Below, piece after piece: positions 1 through 11,609 of a DNA stretch of 61,305 bases (positions are counted from its first letter, which is position 1; each line of letters starts with the position of its first letter). The position numbers and the translations under genes were made by a program. The stretch comes from Collybiopsis luxurians FD-317 M1 (lineage: Eukaryota; Basidiomycota; Agaricomycetes; Agaricales; Omphalotaceae): assembly GCA_000827265.1 (NCBI GenBank), contig KN834755.1:1272323-1333627 (forward strand), written 5' to 3'. Under the pieces are notes generated by a model. It worked only from the letters and a program-made list of their open reading frames with translations. It was not told where the DNA came from and searched no databases.

Positions 1-1
1 G

Positions 2-1623
2 GTGCAGTCAGTGGCATTTTCTCCAGATGGAAAGAGAATTATATCTGGATCTGGTGATAAGACAGTCAGGATTTGGAATGCAGAGACTGGAACTCTCATT
101 GGGGAGCCTCTTCAAGGCCACACTTATTGGGTGGGGTCAGTGGCATTTTCTCCAGATGGAAAGAGAATTGTATCTGGATCTGGTGATAAGACAGTCAGGA
201 TCTGGAATGCAAAAGCTGGAACTCCCATTAGGGACCCTCTTCAAGGCCACACTCATTGGGTGCAGTTGGTGGCATTTTCTCCAGATGAAATGAGAATTGT
301 ATCTAGCTCTAGTGATAATGCAATCAGGATGTGGAATGCACAGACTGGAACTCCCATTGGGGAGCCTCTTCAAGGCCACACTGCTTGGGTGATGTCAGTG
401 GCATGTTCTCCAGATGGAAAGAGAATTGTATCTGGCTCTCATGATAGGACCATCAGGATCTGGAATGCAGAGACTGGAACTCCCATTGGGGAGCCTCTTC
501 AAGGCCACATTGATTGGGTGGTGTCAGTGGCATTTTCTCCAGATGGAAAGAGAATTGTATCTGGATCTGGTGACAAGACAGTCAGGATCTGGAATGCAAA
601 AGCTGAAACTCCCATTGGGGAGCCTCTTCTAGGCCATACTGATTGGGTGCAGTCAGTGGCATTTTCTCCAGATGGAACGAGAATTGTATCTGGCTCTAGT
701 GATAATACAATCAGGATCTGGAATGCAGAGACTGGAATTCCCATTGGGGAGCCTCTTCAAGGCCACACTGCTTGGGTGATGTCAGTGGCATTTTCTCCAG
801 ATGGAAAGAGAATTGTATCTGGATCTGATGATAAGACAGTCAGGATTTGGCATGCAGAGACTGGAACTCCCATTGGGGAGCCTCTTCAAGCCCACACTCA
901 TTCAGTGGGGCCAGTAGCATTTTCTCCAGATGGAAAGAGAATTGTATCTGGCTCTGATGATGAAACAGTCAGGATCTGGAATGCAGAGACTGGAACTCCC
1001 ATTTGGGAGCCTCTTCAAGGTCATACAGATTCAGTGCAGTCAGTGGCATTTTCTCCCAATGGAATGAGAATTGTATCTGGCTATGATGGCAAGGCAGTCA
1101 GGATTTGGGATGCAGAGACTGGTGCTCCCATTGGGGAGCCCCTTCAGGGCCTCACTGGCTCTGTTGAATCAACTAATTTTTTTCCAGATGAAATGCCAAT
1201 TGTGTCCAATCATTATACTTCAAGGGTTTTTGAATCTCAAACTGAATTTAGTGAAGTAAGACCCTCATTCTGTCCATATTTACAAATCTCTGACTTCATT
1301 ATCTATTATATTCATTAGACTTCAATTCTTCAATCCTCCAATTTGTACCACCCCTCCCTTGGACATAGTGAGTTTTAGTTTTCATTATATTTCTTTTTTT
1401 TGCCACTTATTGTCATTTAGTCTTGGGATGGAAAGTAGCTGATGATGGATGGATTTATTTTCCCAATGTGAAGAATGGTATTGTCTGGATCCCAGAGCAA
1501 TATCGCAAGAATTTGATTGCTGATGAGACACTGGTCATGATTTCTGTGGATGGTTACAACCGGATTTCTTTTATGCATTGTGTGTATGGAGAAGATTGGC
1601 ATAAATGTTGGTCTTCCAAATAA
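2..1623 (+). CDS. NLR gene 1, 3' part: WD40 array and C-terminal tail (5' truncated by window edge)
   Basis: This is the 3' end of a NACHT-WD40 (HET-E/HET-D-like) protein; the NACHT part lies outside the window. The first exon (frame 2) holds nine full 43-residue WD40 units of the form GKRIVSGSxDxTVRIWNAET, and ends at a GTAAG donor at 1256. A 49-base micro-exon (1319-1367) and a last exon (1421-1623) restore the frame: phase 0, then phase 1, then the tail with LADDG/GWIYFP-like and VWIPEQYRKNL motifs, stopping at TAA 1621-1623. The same three-exon ending occurs in gene 2, which supports the splicing. WD40 propellers of this class are taken to bind non-self or altered-self ligands. The exon carries no stop or frameshift, so the visible part looks functional. 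The array extends left beyond base 1, so the repeat number is a minimum. Confidence 0.88.
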
Positions 1624-3840
1624 CTCTTTGTCTCAATATGCTTGTTTGTTTTTGTTTTGGAAAGCCAATGGTACTTGCATCCTTGTTGTCCACTTGACCC
1701 CTTACTTTCTTTGTAATGTCCTACACCCCTGGCCAGCAATACTAATAGTCACCTTCTATCTTTGCTTTTCTTTTACTGCTTGGATGTGAACCTAAACATT
1801 TCATTTTTTATATGTTTCTTGAAACCATAAGGCTTGGAAATTGAGCACTCTGTTGCTGTTATTTAGCCTCTTTATCTCTGACTCTATTGCTGTTCCTGCC
1901 ACTGTCTAAATACCAAAATTCCTGCTGTTCCCCAAAAGCTGTTCCATAGTTCCATTGTCCCTTGCTCTGTTATGTCATTTTTACTTCCAGTAATTATCTA
2001 ATCCTTGTTTCTAATATAATTCTAACAATATCATTACAGCAGTTAACAGCTGAATGTACTGTATGTATACCAGGAGGTGAAATTTAACAGTGGGATATGA
2101 TGATACAGTACTTAGCTGCAATAAAGATGTACAGCTAGCAGCTATCTGTAGTTGCTGGATCCAAATCAACTAGAGCAGGTGACACCTAGTCTAGTTTTCA
2201 TTCTTTGAGACACTAGGCACATGTATTTGGCTCCCAAAATCTTTGTAATCTTGAGTATTAGTCAGGTGCACTGCAACCACTAAATTATCTCTGTATATAA
2301 AAAAAGTTGCCCTGTTGTGGGCTAACAGCTGGTAAAATGAACAGTAACTTGCCAATCGTGATAGAAAATATTTAATAATCCAAATAGGGCACATCTACCA
2401 ACAACTTTGCTGTGTTCAGCTTCAATAGCATTACAGGGCCACAGTGACTAAGCTTGAAAATTACAAAGATTTTGGGCATTAAACAGGCCTGCCCAAAAAT
2501 GCTGTTTAGGCAGGCAGACCACATATACACAGATTACTCATGATTGTCAGTCTGTATTATGGTCTGCTTACAGGAGACTAGATGGCACCATACAAATGTA
2601 ATAAAGTATGAAATAAAAGAAAACCTTGATTGGGATAAAGCTTCTTTCTGAACTGTGAAGAACAAGGTAAGACAATAGAAATGAGTTGGGAAGGGGATGA
2701 AGTATAGATGTCTACAAATGGAACTTGGAAATGTTGGAGATATGCATCCATACATTACATCAGAACACTTGCACAGTTCATTGTTTGCTTCCTTTAGTTC
2801 TACCACTTATTTCATTGATAAATAGCTTAATGTTTGTACCATGACAGTGTCAGTATACCCAGATTATTTGGCCTATTTTACATCTTACTATATAGAGTAT
2901 GCCAGTGTATTTCTGAATAAATCCCTGGCACATTTGACCTGAACTTTAGCTATTGGTATTGGAACTGCAACATTTATTTCAATAAGAAGGACTATTACCC
3001 TACACCATTATATATGTGTAATCCAGTCTGAAAGACTTGCATCATTCATTCTCAAATGTCTATGAAGCACAACAGTAGCAGTACTTATTTCAGCCTTTCA
3101 ATGCAATATCCATGTGAGTGAAAGTAATCAACTTGCAGTTTGAGGGTATGTAGTGGAGTGGTGCAGCTACAGTTGCCTTGCCACTAAATTGAGGTAACAT
3201 AGACCCAGAAATGGGGTATAGGTTTGTGTAACCTTAGGCCTAATGAGGAACAGGTACACCAACTGGTTCAATGCATGCAATCCTGTTGAAGTTTCCAGTG
3301 CACAATAGCAATCAGAATACTTGTGCAGTTGCTTCTGCCAGTTTCAGGGTTTGATATCCCCATTACTTATTTTTTATCTTACAGATAGTATGGTTGCATA
3401 TTGGTAGATAGTTTAACCTATCTGTAGGAATCATTAGTGTGTGGCTAGGTCAGCCGGGTTCTGGGTCATGTCAGGTCAGGATTTTGGGACCTGAGACCCC
3501 ACTGCTTACTCAGCTATGATTACTTTAGGCTAAACTTGAGAAATAATAGTCAGGTATATCAACCCTGAGCATACTTCAAAACTGAAAATGAGACAAGTCA
3601 TATAGCTAAAGTATATAGAGGATATGATATACTTAATGGCATTTTGGTGATACATCATAGGCTTCATGTACTCAAAATATAGAAATTTGTGCAAACACAA
3701 CAATTTGCTATTTTGAAAGTCTCAATTAGAAGAGTCCTAAGGTTAAATATATCTAGAGTTGTCTGAAATAATTCATTGGTATGTTAAAATAATATTACAG
3801 ATATACTTTTTAGGCAAAATAGTGTTTAGTGGAGCATTAC
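1624..3840. other. AT-rich, CpG-poor intergenic stretch
   Basis: No coding exon is convincing here; the longest open frames are under 100 codons and lack family-like motifs. The first 100 bases resemble the region downstream of gene 2 and probably belong to the shared 3' UTR. At about 3445-3500 there is a GGGTCAG/CAGGTC-rich patch that resembles one at 37810-37925. Confidence 0.6.
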
Positions 3841-3877
3841 CTTACTATATTGTGGAAGCTAATTAACCCAGCTTTAT

Positions 3878-4157
3878 CAGTAACCTGATAAGGTATGTTA
3901 AACCAACCCTGCCTGAAAGTGTCATTGCTATAAAAAAAGATTAACATATCAATGAGACAAAGGTCTTAGTGCCCCCTCTTTTGTGATAAACCAAGGATTA
4001 ACCTGGTTAAACAAGGTCAAAACAGGATTAACCTCCTGTTCAGCATGGTTCACCTTGATAAGGCATTATATACATGGTTTAACCTTTGTTAAACAGGGTT
4101 AAACCATCTAGAGTCAGTTCTTTTAATGTTGGTTTAACATATCTTATCAGGTCACTG
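3878..4157. repeat. Inverted-repeat element, 29-bp arms
   Basis: Arms at 3878-3906 and 4129-4157 are inverted copies matching at 27 of 29 positions; the right arm reads TTGGTTTAACATATCTTATC then AGGTCACTG. The interior is full of GGTTTAAC and GTTAAACC half-sites in both orientations. The whole piece is 280 bp with no coding capacity. It may be a small non-autonomous element or a fold-back repeat, and it borders directly on the 54-bp tandem array. No target duplication could be identified. Confidence 0.6.
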
Positions 4158-4234
4158 GCCCTTCAATTACCCCTCATTCATGGTTTAACTCTTGTTAAAC
4201 AGGGTTAAACCATCTTTAATTAGCCCTCATCCAT

Positions 4235-4460
4235 GGTTTAACAGGGTTAAACCCTGTACTCAGGGTCCTTCAATGAGCCCTCATTCATGGTTTAACAGGG
4301 TTAAACCCTGTACTCAGGGCCCTTCAATTAGCCCTCATTCATGGTTTAACAGGGTTAAACCCTGTACTCAGGGCCCTTCAATTAGCCCTCATTCATGGTT
4401 TAACAGGGTTAAACCCTGTACTCAGGGCCCTTCAATTAGCCCTCATTCATGGTTTAAACC
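4235..4460. repeat. 54-bp tandem repeat made of two hairpins per unit
   Basis: Four nearly identical 54-base units start at 4235, 4289, 4343 and 4397, with a partial fifth at 4451. Each unit contains GGTTTAACAGGGTTAAACC (an 8-bp inverted repeat around AGG). This overlaps CCCTGTACTCAGGG, a 5-bp arm hairpin. A diverged unit precedes the array. Because 54 is a multiple of 3 the array is open in one frame as an 18-residue repeat, but this is not taken as coding. Confidence 0.9.
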
Positions 4461-4789
4461 ATGTTAAAACAACCATGTTAAACAGGGTTAAACCATTACT
4501 CAGTTCAAGTAAACCCTTTGATTAGTTCTCATTAAGCAGATACAGACAGTTTAATTCTGTTAAATAGAGTGAAATTATCAAGGTAGTTCAAGTACACTCT
4601 ATGAGGCCTTCATCAGGTAGATATCCATAAAGTTTAACTATCTTCAATAGGGTTTGACCATTTTAGTTAATTCAATTACAACTCTGATAACAATACTCTT
4701 ATGAAATTTACATAGAGGCAAGCAGTGGCATTCATAAAAGTAACAAGACTCAAATTAAATAAAGCAACAGTTACACCAGCAGACTGGCA

Positions 4790-5930
4790 CTTAGTAAACT
4801 CATACAGCAAATCAAGAAATAATGGAGAGGCACAGAGGGAAATTTAAAAAAGTGAGTCTGACTGATGACAGTAAGAGAAAGACATGGACATGAACATGAA
4901 TGATTCTCTTATACACACCCATACTTCATCTCCCCTACCTCCAAGACCACTATAGCCTCACACCTCCCAGCCCTGGGTTCAGCTACAGCCTGCCCTTGTC
5001 CTCATCCACCCAACCTCTCAATCTCCCCTTCCACAGCCACTTAATAATATCACCATGCCTCACTCCACCCATACCCTTCCCTTTCCCTGATCCTGATCAT
5101 CGATACCCAACTTATCCACTGCATCTTCTGAGCACTCTCAAAAACTCTCCATATGTCTCTCCTCAAACTTCAGCCCATTCTCATCCCAGCACAAATGCAA
5201 TTCTAGTCATTTACCAAAATATTGGGCTTTTTCATGGCTTTGCAGGGTTATGGAGTGGATGGCTCTTCACTGATTGGGGTGGATGGAGATATGAGAGGTG
5301 AGTGCTGAGGGCCAGTTTGAGATTGGGAGAGGATAAGTTAGGTAAGGGTGGATGAAGGTTCAAATTGGGAGGGGGTTACATGGTTCAATATCAGTAAATG
5401 TTCGACAGGGACCGGTAATGGTCTGATTGACCAGGAGAAAGGGGGTTGTGGCTGTGATGCAGAAGTACACTGTGCCTGCCAATAGATTAAATCCAAATTT
5501 CCAGCCAATGATAACCCAAACAACACCAGACTCAGTACAAGGGATAACAGTCATTTCCATTTTCCTTTTGCATTATTGGCACTGTTGTTATCCCCTCTTC
5601 CCTCTTCTCTCCTCCAACCCAGACCTAGATCCAGATGACAGTGACAGTGATGATGAAGACATTGATGATGATGTTGATGACCCTAAGGATACATTAATGT
5701 AACAATGATGACAAAACTTCAGCTGTTGTCATTGATGAGGCACAAAGGGGCTGTGGCTGCAATGCTGAAGCACACTGTGTCCACCAATATATCAAGTCAA
5801 TTTTCCAGCCAAGAGCACCCCCTGAATGGTTCACTATATATGCTACTTCCTCATATGACTCACTCCCATCATGTAAAATATCTACAATTTTGGAAATAGA
5901 CCCCAATGCATCACATTTTCAAATTCAAGT
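4790..5930 (-). pseudogene. Old, decayed copy (E) of the dispersed minus-strand gene family
   Basis: The order of conserved blocks matches the copies at 21.4-26.3 and 52.1-57.1 kb: a ProSer-rich stretch near 4980-5050, a segment whose minus strand reads FGLSLAGNLDLIY near 5500, and an Asp-rich segment on the + strand near 5630-5690. Only the first half of a unit is present. CpG is almost absent and many positions are TG/CA where the younger copies have CG, consistent with age and methylation-driven decay. See the copy A entries for the tentative identity. Confidence 0.5.
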
Positions 5931-6950
5931 AAAGATAAGGGGAGGAAATCATAGCATAGCAACTGCGGCCACAGTGAACTGTGGAGCCACTGCTCTATTC
6001 TTGGATAATGACTTTGTCAAATGGCATAATCTAAGGACAACCCCACTATGACATCTTCAACATTGACAATACCCCAAATTGAGCAGGGCAGATTACACAT
6101 TTTGCACATCTCACACTGATACAAATAATAATAATATCTATGACATTACTGATATTCATACAAACCCATGTATTTCCACATTTGTCAATAGATTTGATTA
6201 TCTCTCATAGAATAAGTCATTTTCATTCTTTTCCTTTCAACAAGTTATCCTTTTTGGCTTGTCAATTTATCAATCAGCTGCAGGCTAAAGTCTTAATATA
6301 TTTCTGCCTGGTCTGCAGCTACCTTGTAGCTTATCAGCTTTTTAGAATTGTTCATTGACTCAAGTCATCTTGGATTCTTATCAAGGATTTGTCAAGTCAC
6401 ATCCTTTCTTTCATCTGCTAGCCAATGAGATTATTTTCTTTCTTCTTGGCCGGCTCATCTTTTCATTTCATTCCATGCCCTTGCTACTAATAATAGTATT
6501 GCCAAGGATGCCTAGATCTCTGGTCATAGAGTTTAGCCTCATGTTCACCAAACCATGTCACATCAGCTTCTCAAGACTCGTCAAGGCCCATTGTGATATC
6601 CATGTGACCATCATTTCCTCTGCCCAACCAGAGTCACTGAACTTTAAGGTTCGTAGATTCTCCACTAAATGATTAGACTGAAAAACACATGTGCAAAGTT
6701 TCCCCTTCTGAGTAAAGTCCTTCATCAACCTAGGCTGTCTTGTATTCTACAAGCTTGATTGAACTTCATTGACTGTGATCTAGACAGTTGTTGAAGTTCC
6801 TCATAGCGCACTCAGGACTTAGAGCATAGGCACCTCACAAGGTATCTTAAACATGTACTGTCGTTCAGCTATCCTTATGAATACAATAGGTCTTCTCTAG
6901 ATTTGATTGACAGCTTGTGCTCGCTACAGTCCCTTGACACTTATTAATTA
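5931..6950. other. Non-coding stretch between copy E and the gypsy remnant
   Basis: Integrase would be expected here for the minus-strand gypsy element, but no HHCC or D,D-35-E signature, chromodomain or left LTR could be recognised on either strand. The element is therefore truncated or overwritten on this side. The open frame 6355-6672 (+) shows no family features. Confidence 0.5.
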
Positions 6951-6959
6951 TCCTAACAA

Positions 6960-7190
6960 AACACAGGATCTAGTGTTTGTTACATTTTGAGCCATGGCTA
7001 TCACTGGTTTGGAGCCTAGAATTCCTGGTTGGTAGTTGATATGAAAATTGTAACTGGACAGGGTTTCTGCCTACCATGCTTGTTGCACCATGAGTTGTTT
7101 TGCTGTGGTGAAATATTGTAGGTTGTTGTGACTGGAGTATACCTAGATCATAAATTGGGACCCTTCGCAATATGCTCTCCATGTTCAAAA
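6960..7190 (-). pseudogene. Gypsy RNase H, degraded
   Basis: In one minus-strand frame the peptides HNNLQYFTTAKQL and YNFHINYQPG are readable, matching the family pattern HKNLxYF...TxKxLxxRQARWxE and FxIxYRPG. Two in-frame stops interrupt it: one before VYSSHNN, and one in the conserved ARWAE motif, which now reads AW followed by a stop. The frame is shifted relative to the upstream RT frame near 7186. This domain normally removes the RNA strand during reverse transcription. Confidence 0.7.
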
Positions 7191-8350
7191 ACACTCCACA
7201 ATTGCTAGTAGTTCCTTGTCGTAGATGCTGTAGTTCCTTTCTGCTGGGATCATGGTATGTGCATGAAATGCAACTGGATGGATTTCTCCATTTTCCAGAT
7301 TGAGTTGTGAGATGATACTGGCTATTGCCCAGTCGGACACATCACACTCCAGGATTACCAGGAGGTTCAGGTCAAAGTGTAACAGTACTGGAGCTTCTGT
7401 GAATGCTGTCTTGAGGAGGTTGAATGCATTTCTGCACACTTTATCCCAATGCCACATGGTCTCCTTCTTTAGAAGCCATGTTAGGACCTTCGTAATGCCT
7501 GAATAGTTGTCAATGAACCTCTGATAAAAGTTCACAAAACCCAAAAATGACTGCAGTTCTTTCACAGACTGAGGTTCAGGCCATGATAATATGACCTTGA
7601 CCTTCTCCAGATCCATTGCAATACCCTCAGGACTTATTATCACCCCCAAGTATTCTATGGAAGTAGTATGGAAGGCACATTTCTCCAGTTTTGCATGAAG
7701 GTGATATTCCCTTAAATGTTCTAGCACCTTTCAGACATGCTAGACATGTGATACTTTGTCCATTGAGTAAATCAGGATATTGTTGAGATAAATCACCACA
7801 CATATGTCCACCATATCATGAAAAATATTGTTCATAAAAAATTGAAAGGCAGACAGTGCATTGGTGAGACTGAAGGGCATAACAAGGTATTCATAGGACC
7901 TGTATCTTGTATGGAATACTGTCTTCCATTCATGACCATCTGCCACTTGGACATTATTGTAGCCTGCTCAGAAGTCAATCTTGGTGAAGATTTTCACCTG
8001 TCAGAGCTGATCTACTAATGTACTAATGAGCGGGAGCAGGTATCAATTCTTTTTTGTGATCCTGTTTAGAGCTCAATAGTCCATACATAGTTGTAAGGTC
8101 CTGTCCTTCTTTTTGGCAAATGGTACTGGGGCTCCGGCAGGAGAGTTTGAGGCCTGAATGAATCCTTTTCCCAGCATGTCATTGATATAGTCTTTCAAGG
8201 CTTTGAGCTCAACTTCTGACATATTGTATAATTTTCCAATTGTGGGCATCATGTTGCCTTCAGTTTTGATTTTGATATCATATGGTCAATGAGGTGGGAG
8301 CTCCTTAGCCTCTCCTGGGGAGAATACATCAAGGAAGTCCTGATACTGTA
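7185..8350 (-). pseudogene. Gypsy reverse transcriptase, catalytic motif lost
   Basis: The minus strand shows PAGAPVPFAKKKD near 8110-8150, FHTRYRSYEYLVMPFSLTNA (7740-7946), then EYLGVIISPEGIAMD, SFLGFVNFYQRFI and an RH-connection segment (7185-7727). These are the diagnostic RT blocks of Ty3/gypsy. The catalytic YxDD box reads YLNN near 7775-7790: both aspartates (GAT/GAC in active relatives) became AAC/AAT, which needs only G-to-A changes on the coding strand. A frame break separates the two halves near 7730. The enzyme cannot be active. Confidence 0.85.
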
Positions 8351-8443
8351 CAGGAATATGCTTCTTGAGTTCCTCCTCTTCCAACAGCTTTTTTAGCTCC
8401 CATTTATGGTCTCTATCCTCCAAGATCAGGTCTTTTGGCTGTT

Positions 8444-9500
8444 TTAAGCTTCTAATACTGGGTCAGAGGTTTTGGACAGTTCCTTTGGGGTCATGCTGGC
8501 TGCCTGGAGCTGCTCCGCTTGAATATTCTCAAGTGTTTCCTCCATATTATGGATATGAAGGAAATACATTGGAGTATCTTTAGCAAGTAGGCATTCCATT
8601 GCAGGCGCACCTATGATATTGATTGGCTTCCCTTTTGTGTCCAGGTCAGAGGTCTGTTGGACAGGCAATGGTGCTTTTCCTCCCTTGATATTACTCTTGA
8701 CTGTAGATCCAACAGGTCAAGACCTGAACAGTTTCAAAGTTTGGGAATATGATCAGGGACCAGCACAATCTTAATGTCTTTGGTCCTGTACACTTATAGA
8801 TCCAACAATGTTTTTGCTGATATGGGCTAAGATTGGATGAGCATTTGTTAGAAGTTGTTAGCCACACTTGCAAGGCTTTTTTGGAGTACCCTTTTGGGTT
8901 TTTTACTATTTTGTCTAAGCTCAACCATTCATTCACTCCCATTAGGATAGGATTGCTGGGACCCAGGGATGGTGCCTGCTGGTCTAGAAGCCAGCAAATT
9001 GCATTATCTTCATCTTCCACTTCCTCAACTGTGATGCTAGACCTTTGAGGAAGCTTCAATGATTGCAAGGCCTCTAGGGTGCTGGTTTTGGATGTTTTTA
9101 CCTCCCTTTTAAGAGTCAACTTGGAGGTCTTGGGTCTATCCTGGATGATTGTTCCTGCCATCATTGCAGAAATTTGTACTCCCCTTTCCCAAAATGTCAA
9201 TAAAAGGGTTGACCAGTCAATATCTGGGTTGTACTTCTGAAGCCATGGCAACCCCAGCATGAACAGAGCTGAGGGATGAAGTTTTGTGACCATAAAGTCA
9301 ATGTCATGGAGAGTCCCATCAGTGAAGCTCACTGTCCCACAGAAAGTCTTAGTGATTTTGCCAGCCAAGGTCAGTTCTCCATTGAAGAGTTCCAAGGGTA
9401 TGGGTTATGATAACTCTTTTGTATTTTCAGGAAACTTATTTGCAATAGTTACATTGTCTATAAATGAATGCATAGCCCCAGAATAAATGAGGATATTATA
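8444..9500 (-). pseudogene. Gypsy aspartic protease and linker, active-site Asp lost
   Basis: The reading frame 8691-9395 contains FSDG-like, DFMVTKLHPSALFMLGLPWL and NPDIDWSTL, the RVP-type retropepsin pattern. Just upstream (about 9440-9500) the active-site loop reads LIYSGAMHSFIDN where the family has (L/I)xDSGAxHSFID, so the catalytic aspartate is a tyrosine. Downstream (8444-8668) the linker to RT includes GKPINIIGAPAM and MTPKELS. Protease normally processes Gag-Pol. Confidence 0.8.
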
Positions 9501-9859
9501 GGAAATGTCTTCAGTGGTATCTGATAAGGGAAGTTGGGTAGAAATGATAAAAGAATGAGTGGATCATGATGAAAGCTGCACTGGTGTATTGTCAACATCC
9601 CCTACAAACAATGTTCATGCAATAATAGGAGTCTGGGATGTGGGACTCCACAGGACCCCTACTTCATCAGAGCCCCCTCCCCTTTTCCTGTATTGTCACT
9701 AATGTCTCCTAGCAAGGCTACTTCCTACTCATCAGTTCCATAGTTTCCAGAATCAACCAAAAATGAAATATTTGCAGCTTGGAGTTTGTCACAAGCTGGT
9801 TCAGAACTGTTTACCATATTTTTTGAAGGAATTGAATCCCCCTGTGTTGCATCCTTGTT

Positions 9860-11516
9860 GGGAGGAGTTAGATCCTCTGGGTTAGGACAGTGACATTGGA
9901 AGTGGTTGTCAGCACCACATTGTAAGCATAAGCCTAGGGTCTGACATCTTTTGAGCTCCTGCAGTTCATTAGGGGTTCACACAATGCCTATGCAGATAAG
10001 GGCTGTTTTGCCCCAATTTTCCAATCTATAGTCTCATGTCACTTCATTGAAGGATGCTGCTGCAGTTTAGTTACTCCCCATGTCTATTGTGAGCTCTGGT
10101 GAGTTCATATCATTGTAGGAACCCATGTTTGGAGGTTTTTTGCCAATGGTATGAAGTTCCTGACCACCCTCCCATGCAGTAGAGCCTCTCTGACCTCTGA
10201 AGTTCTGCCTCCTGCCTTGTCCATAATTTCCTGCACCTTGTACTTGGCCTACCCACTAGTTTCTGTAATAGACCTGTGCAGGATTTAATCCTGGCTCAAT
10301 ATACATCTGTTGATTTGGTAGGTTGATAACAACTGGAGGTGCTTGCTGCTGCAGTAACCCAGGTACCGGGATAGGGTAACCTATGACTGGAGCTCTCAAT
10401 CCAGAGAGCCTTTGGGAAGCTTCTTGTTGAGCTCATATGGATGAGTTGAGTTCCTGGTAGTGGTTTGTCCAGTTGGCATATGTGCAAGGCAAGTTATTTT
10501 GAGCTGCAACTGTGAGATCAAGATTTTGATGTACAGACCTCCAAAGGGCTGCAACCAAGGCCTCCTTGTTGAAGCCTGTTCAGAACACTTGCTGCTGGAA
10601 GTGTACAATAAACTTGGCAAAAGATTCTTGGGGCATCTGTTGAAGCCACTCCAGCTGTACCTGTACATCTATTTAGGGTCAAAAAGGCCAAAGTACATGC
10701 TGAATTCATTCAGGAAAGCCTGCCAATTGTGTAATGCTGGTACTACTTCCCCTTAAGAACCAGGTTATCATAGTGCATTGCTGCTTGCTCTACTAGGTAT
10801 GACACAGCAAAGCTGAGCTTGTCCCTATCCTTGGTGTACATAGTGGGCTTCACATGGAAGAACCACATTAGAGATAATACCCATGGTTCCCATTTGAGCC
10901 TATCGGTGCCTGCAAATATCTCAGGTTGTTTAATATTGAGTTTCAATTCTTTATTTAGGAGGTCTTTCTGAAGGCTGAATTCTGGGATTTGGCTTGCATC
11001 CCTACCTGGTGGTCCTACTTCACCTCTTTTGCCTCTCAGACCTTGAATCATAACCCACCCTTGAGCAGGATGGTAGAGGTTACTGGCATTGCTCCAGTTG
11101 TCTCCTGGTGGTCCATCTGGAGGTCCTCCCAGAGGTCCCAGTGGTCCCAGTGGTCCTGATGGCCCACCTCCACTACTGAAACCTCTGTTTAGGTCTCTTC
11201 CTGGATTTCCCAGACTTCCAAAACCTCTGTACACTCTCTGGTTGCCTCCCCATGATGACCCTGAATCTGAATGTTGTCTTTCACCTCCTCCTCCATAAGG
11301 ATCATCAGGTGGTCCACCCCCAGCTCTGAATCCTCCCCATCCTCCACCACCTAGAGGAATTCTGCCTCCACTCCCACCACTCAGAGGTTGCACTGTGACA
11401 AATCCCCCTCCTCTGGGCAGATTGGGACTGTTCAGGCTGCCTGCTACTACAACAGGAGGTTGTAGTAAAGCAGACAGTACCACTACTACAGGTGGTGCTG
11501 GTAGCTGAATGAGCAT
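9860..11516 (-). pseudogene. Gypsy Gag core and zinc knuckle
   Basis: Minus-strand frames hold a Gly-rich segment with collagen-like GPLGPLGPLGG runs (about 11100-11160), and a capsid-like segment containing IKQPEIFAGTDRLKWEPWV and SYLVEQAAMHY. A shifted continuation near 10396-10740 reads NWQAFLNEFSMYFG, with WLQQMPQESFAKFIVHFQQQ following. This is the retrotransposon Gag capsid pattern. The CCHC knuckle CLQCGADNHFQCHC (C-x2-C-x4-H-x4-C) lies near 9890-9932. Several stops split the frame. Confidence 0.8.
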
Positions 11517-11609
11517 TGGTTGATAGTCAGGCCTATATGGGTTCTGTATTGTAACTGACTGTAATACTCAATTCATTGGAATGTACCCTTCCATTCCCAT
11601 AGATGGATA

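Noticed and set aside
4192..4467. Open frame encoding an 18-residue repeat
   Set aside because: It is produced by the 54-bp non-coding hairpin array, whose unit is a multiple of three; it has no gene context.
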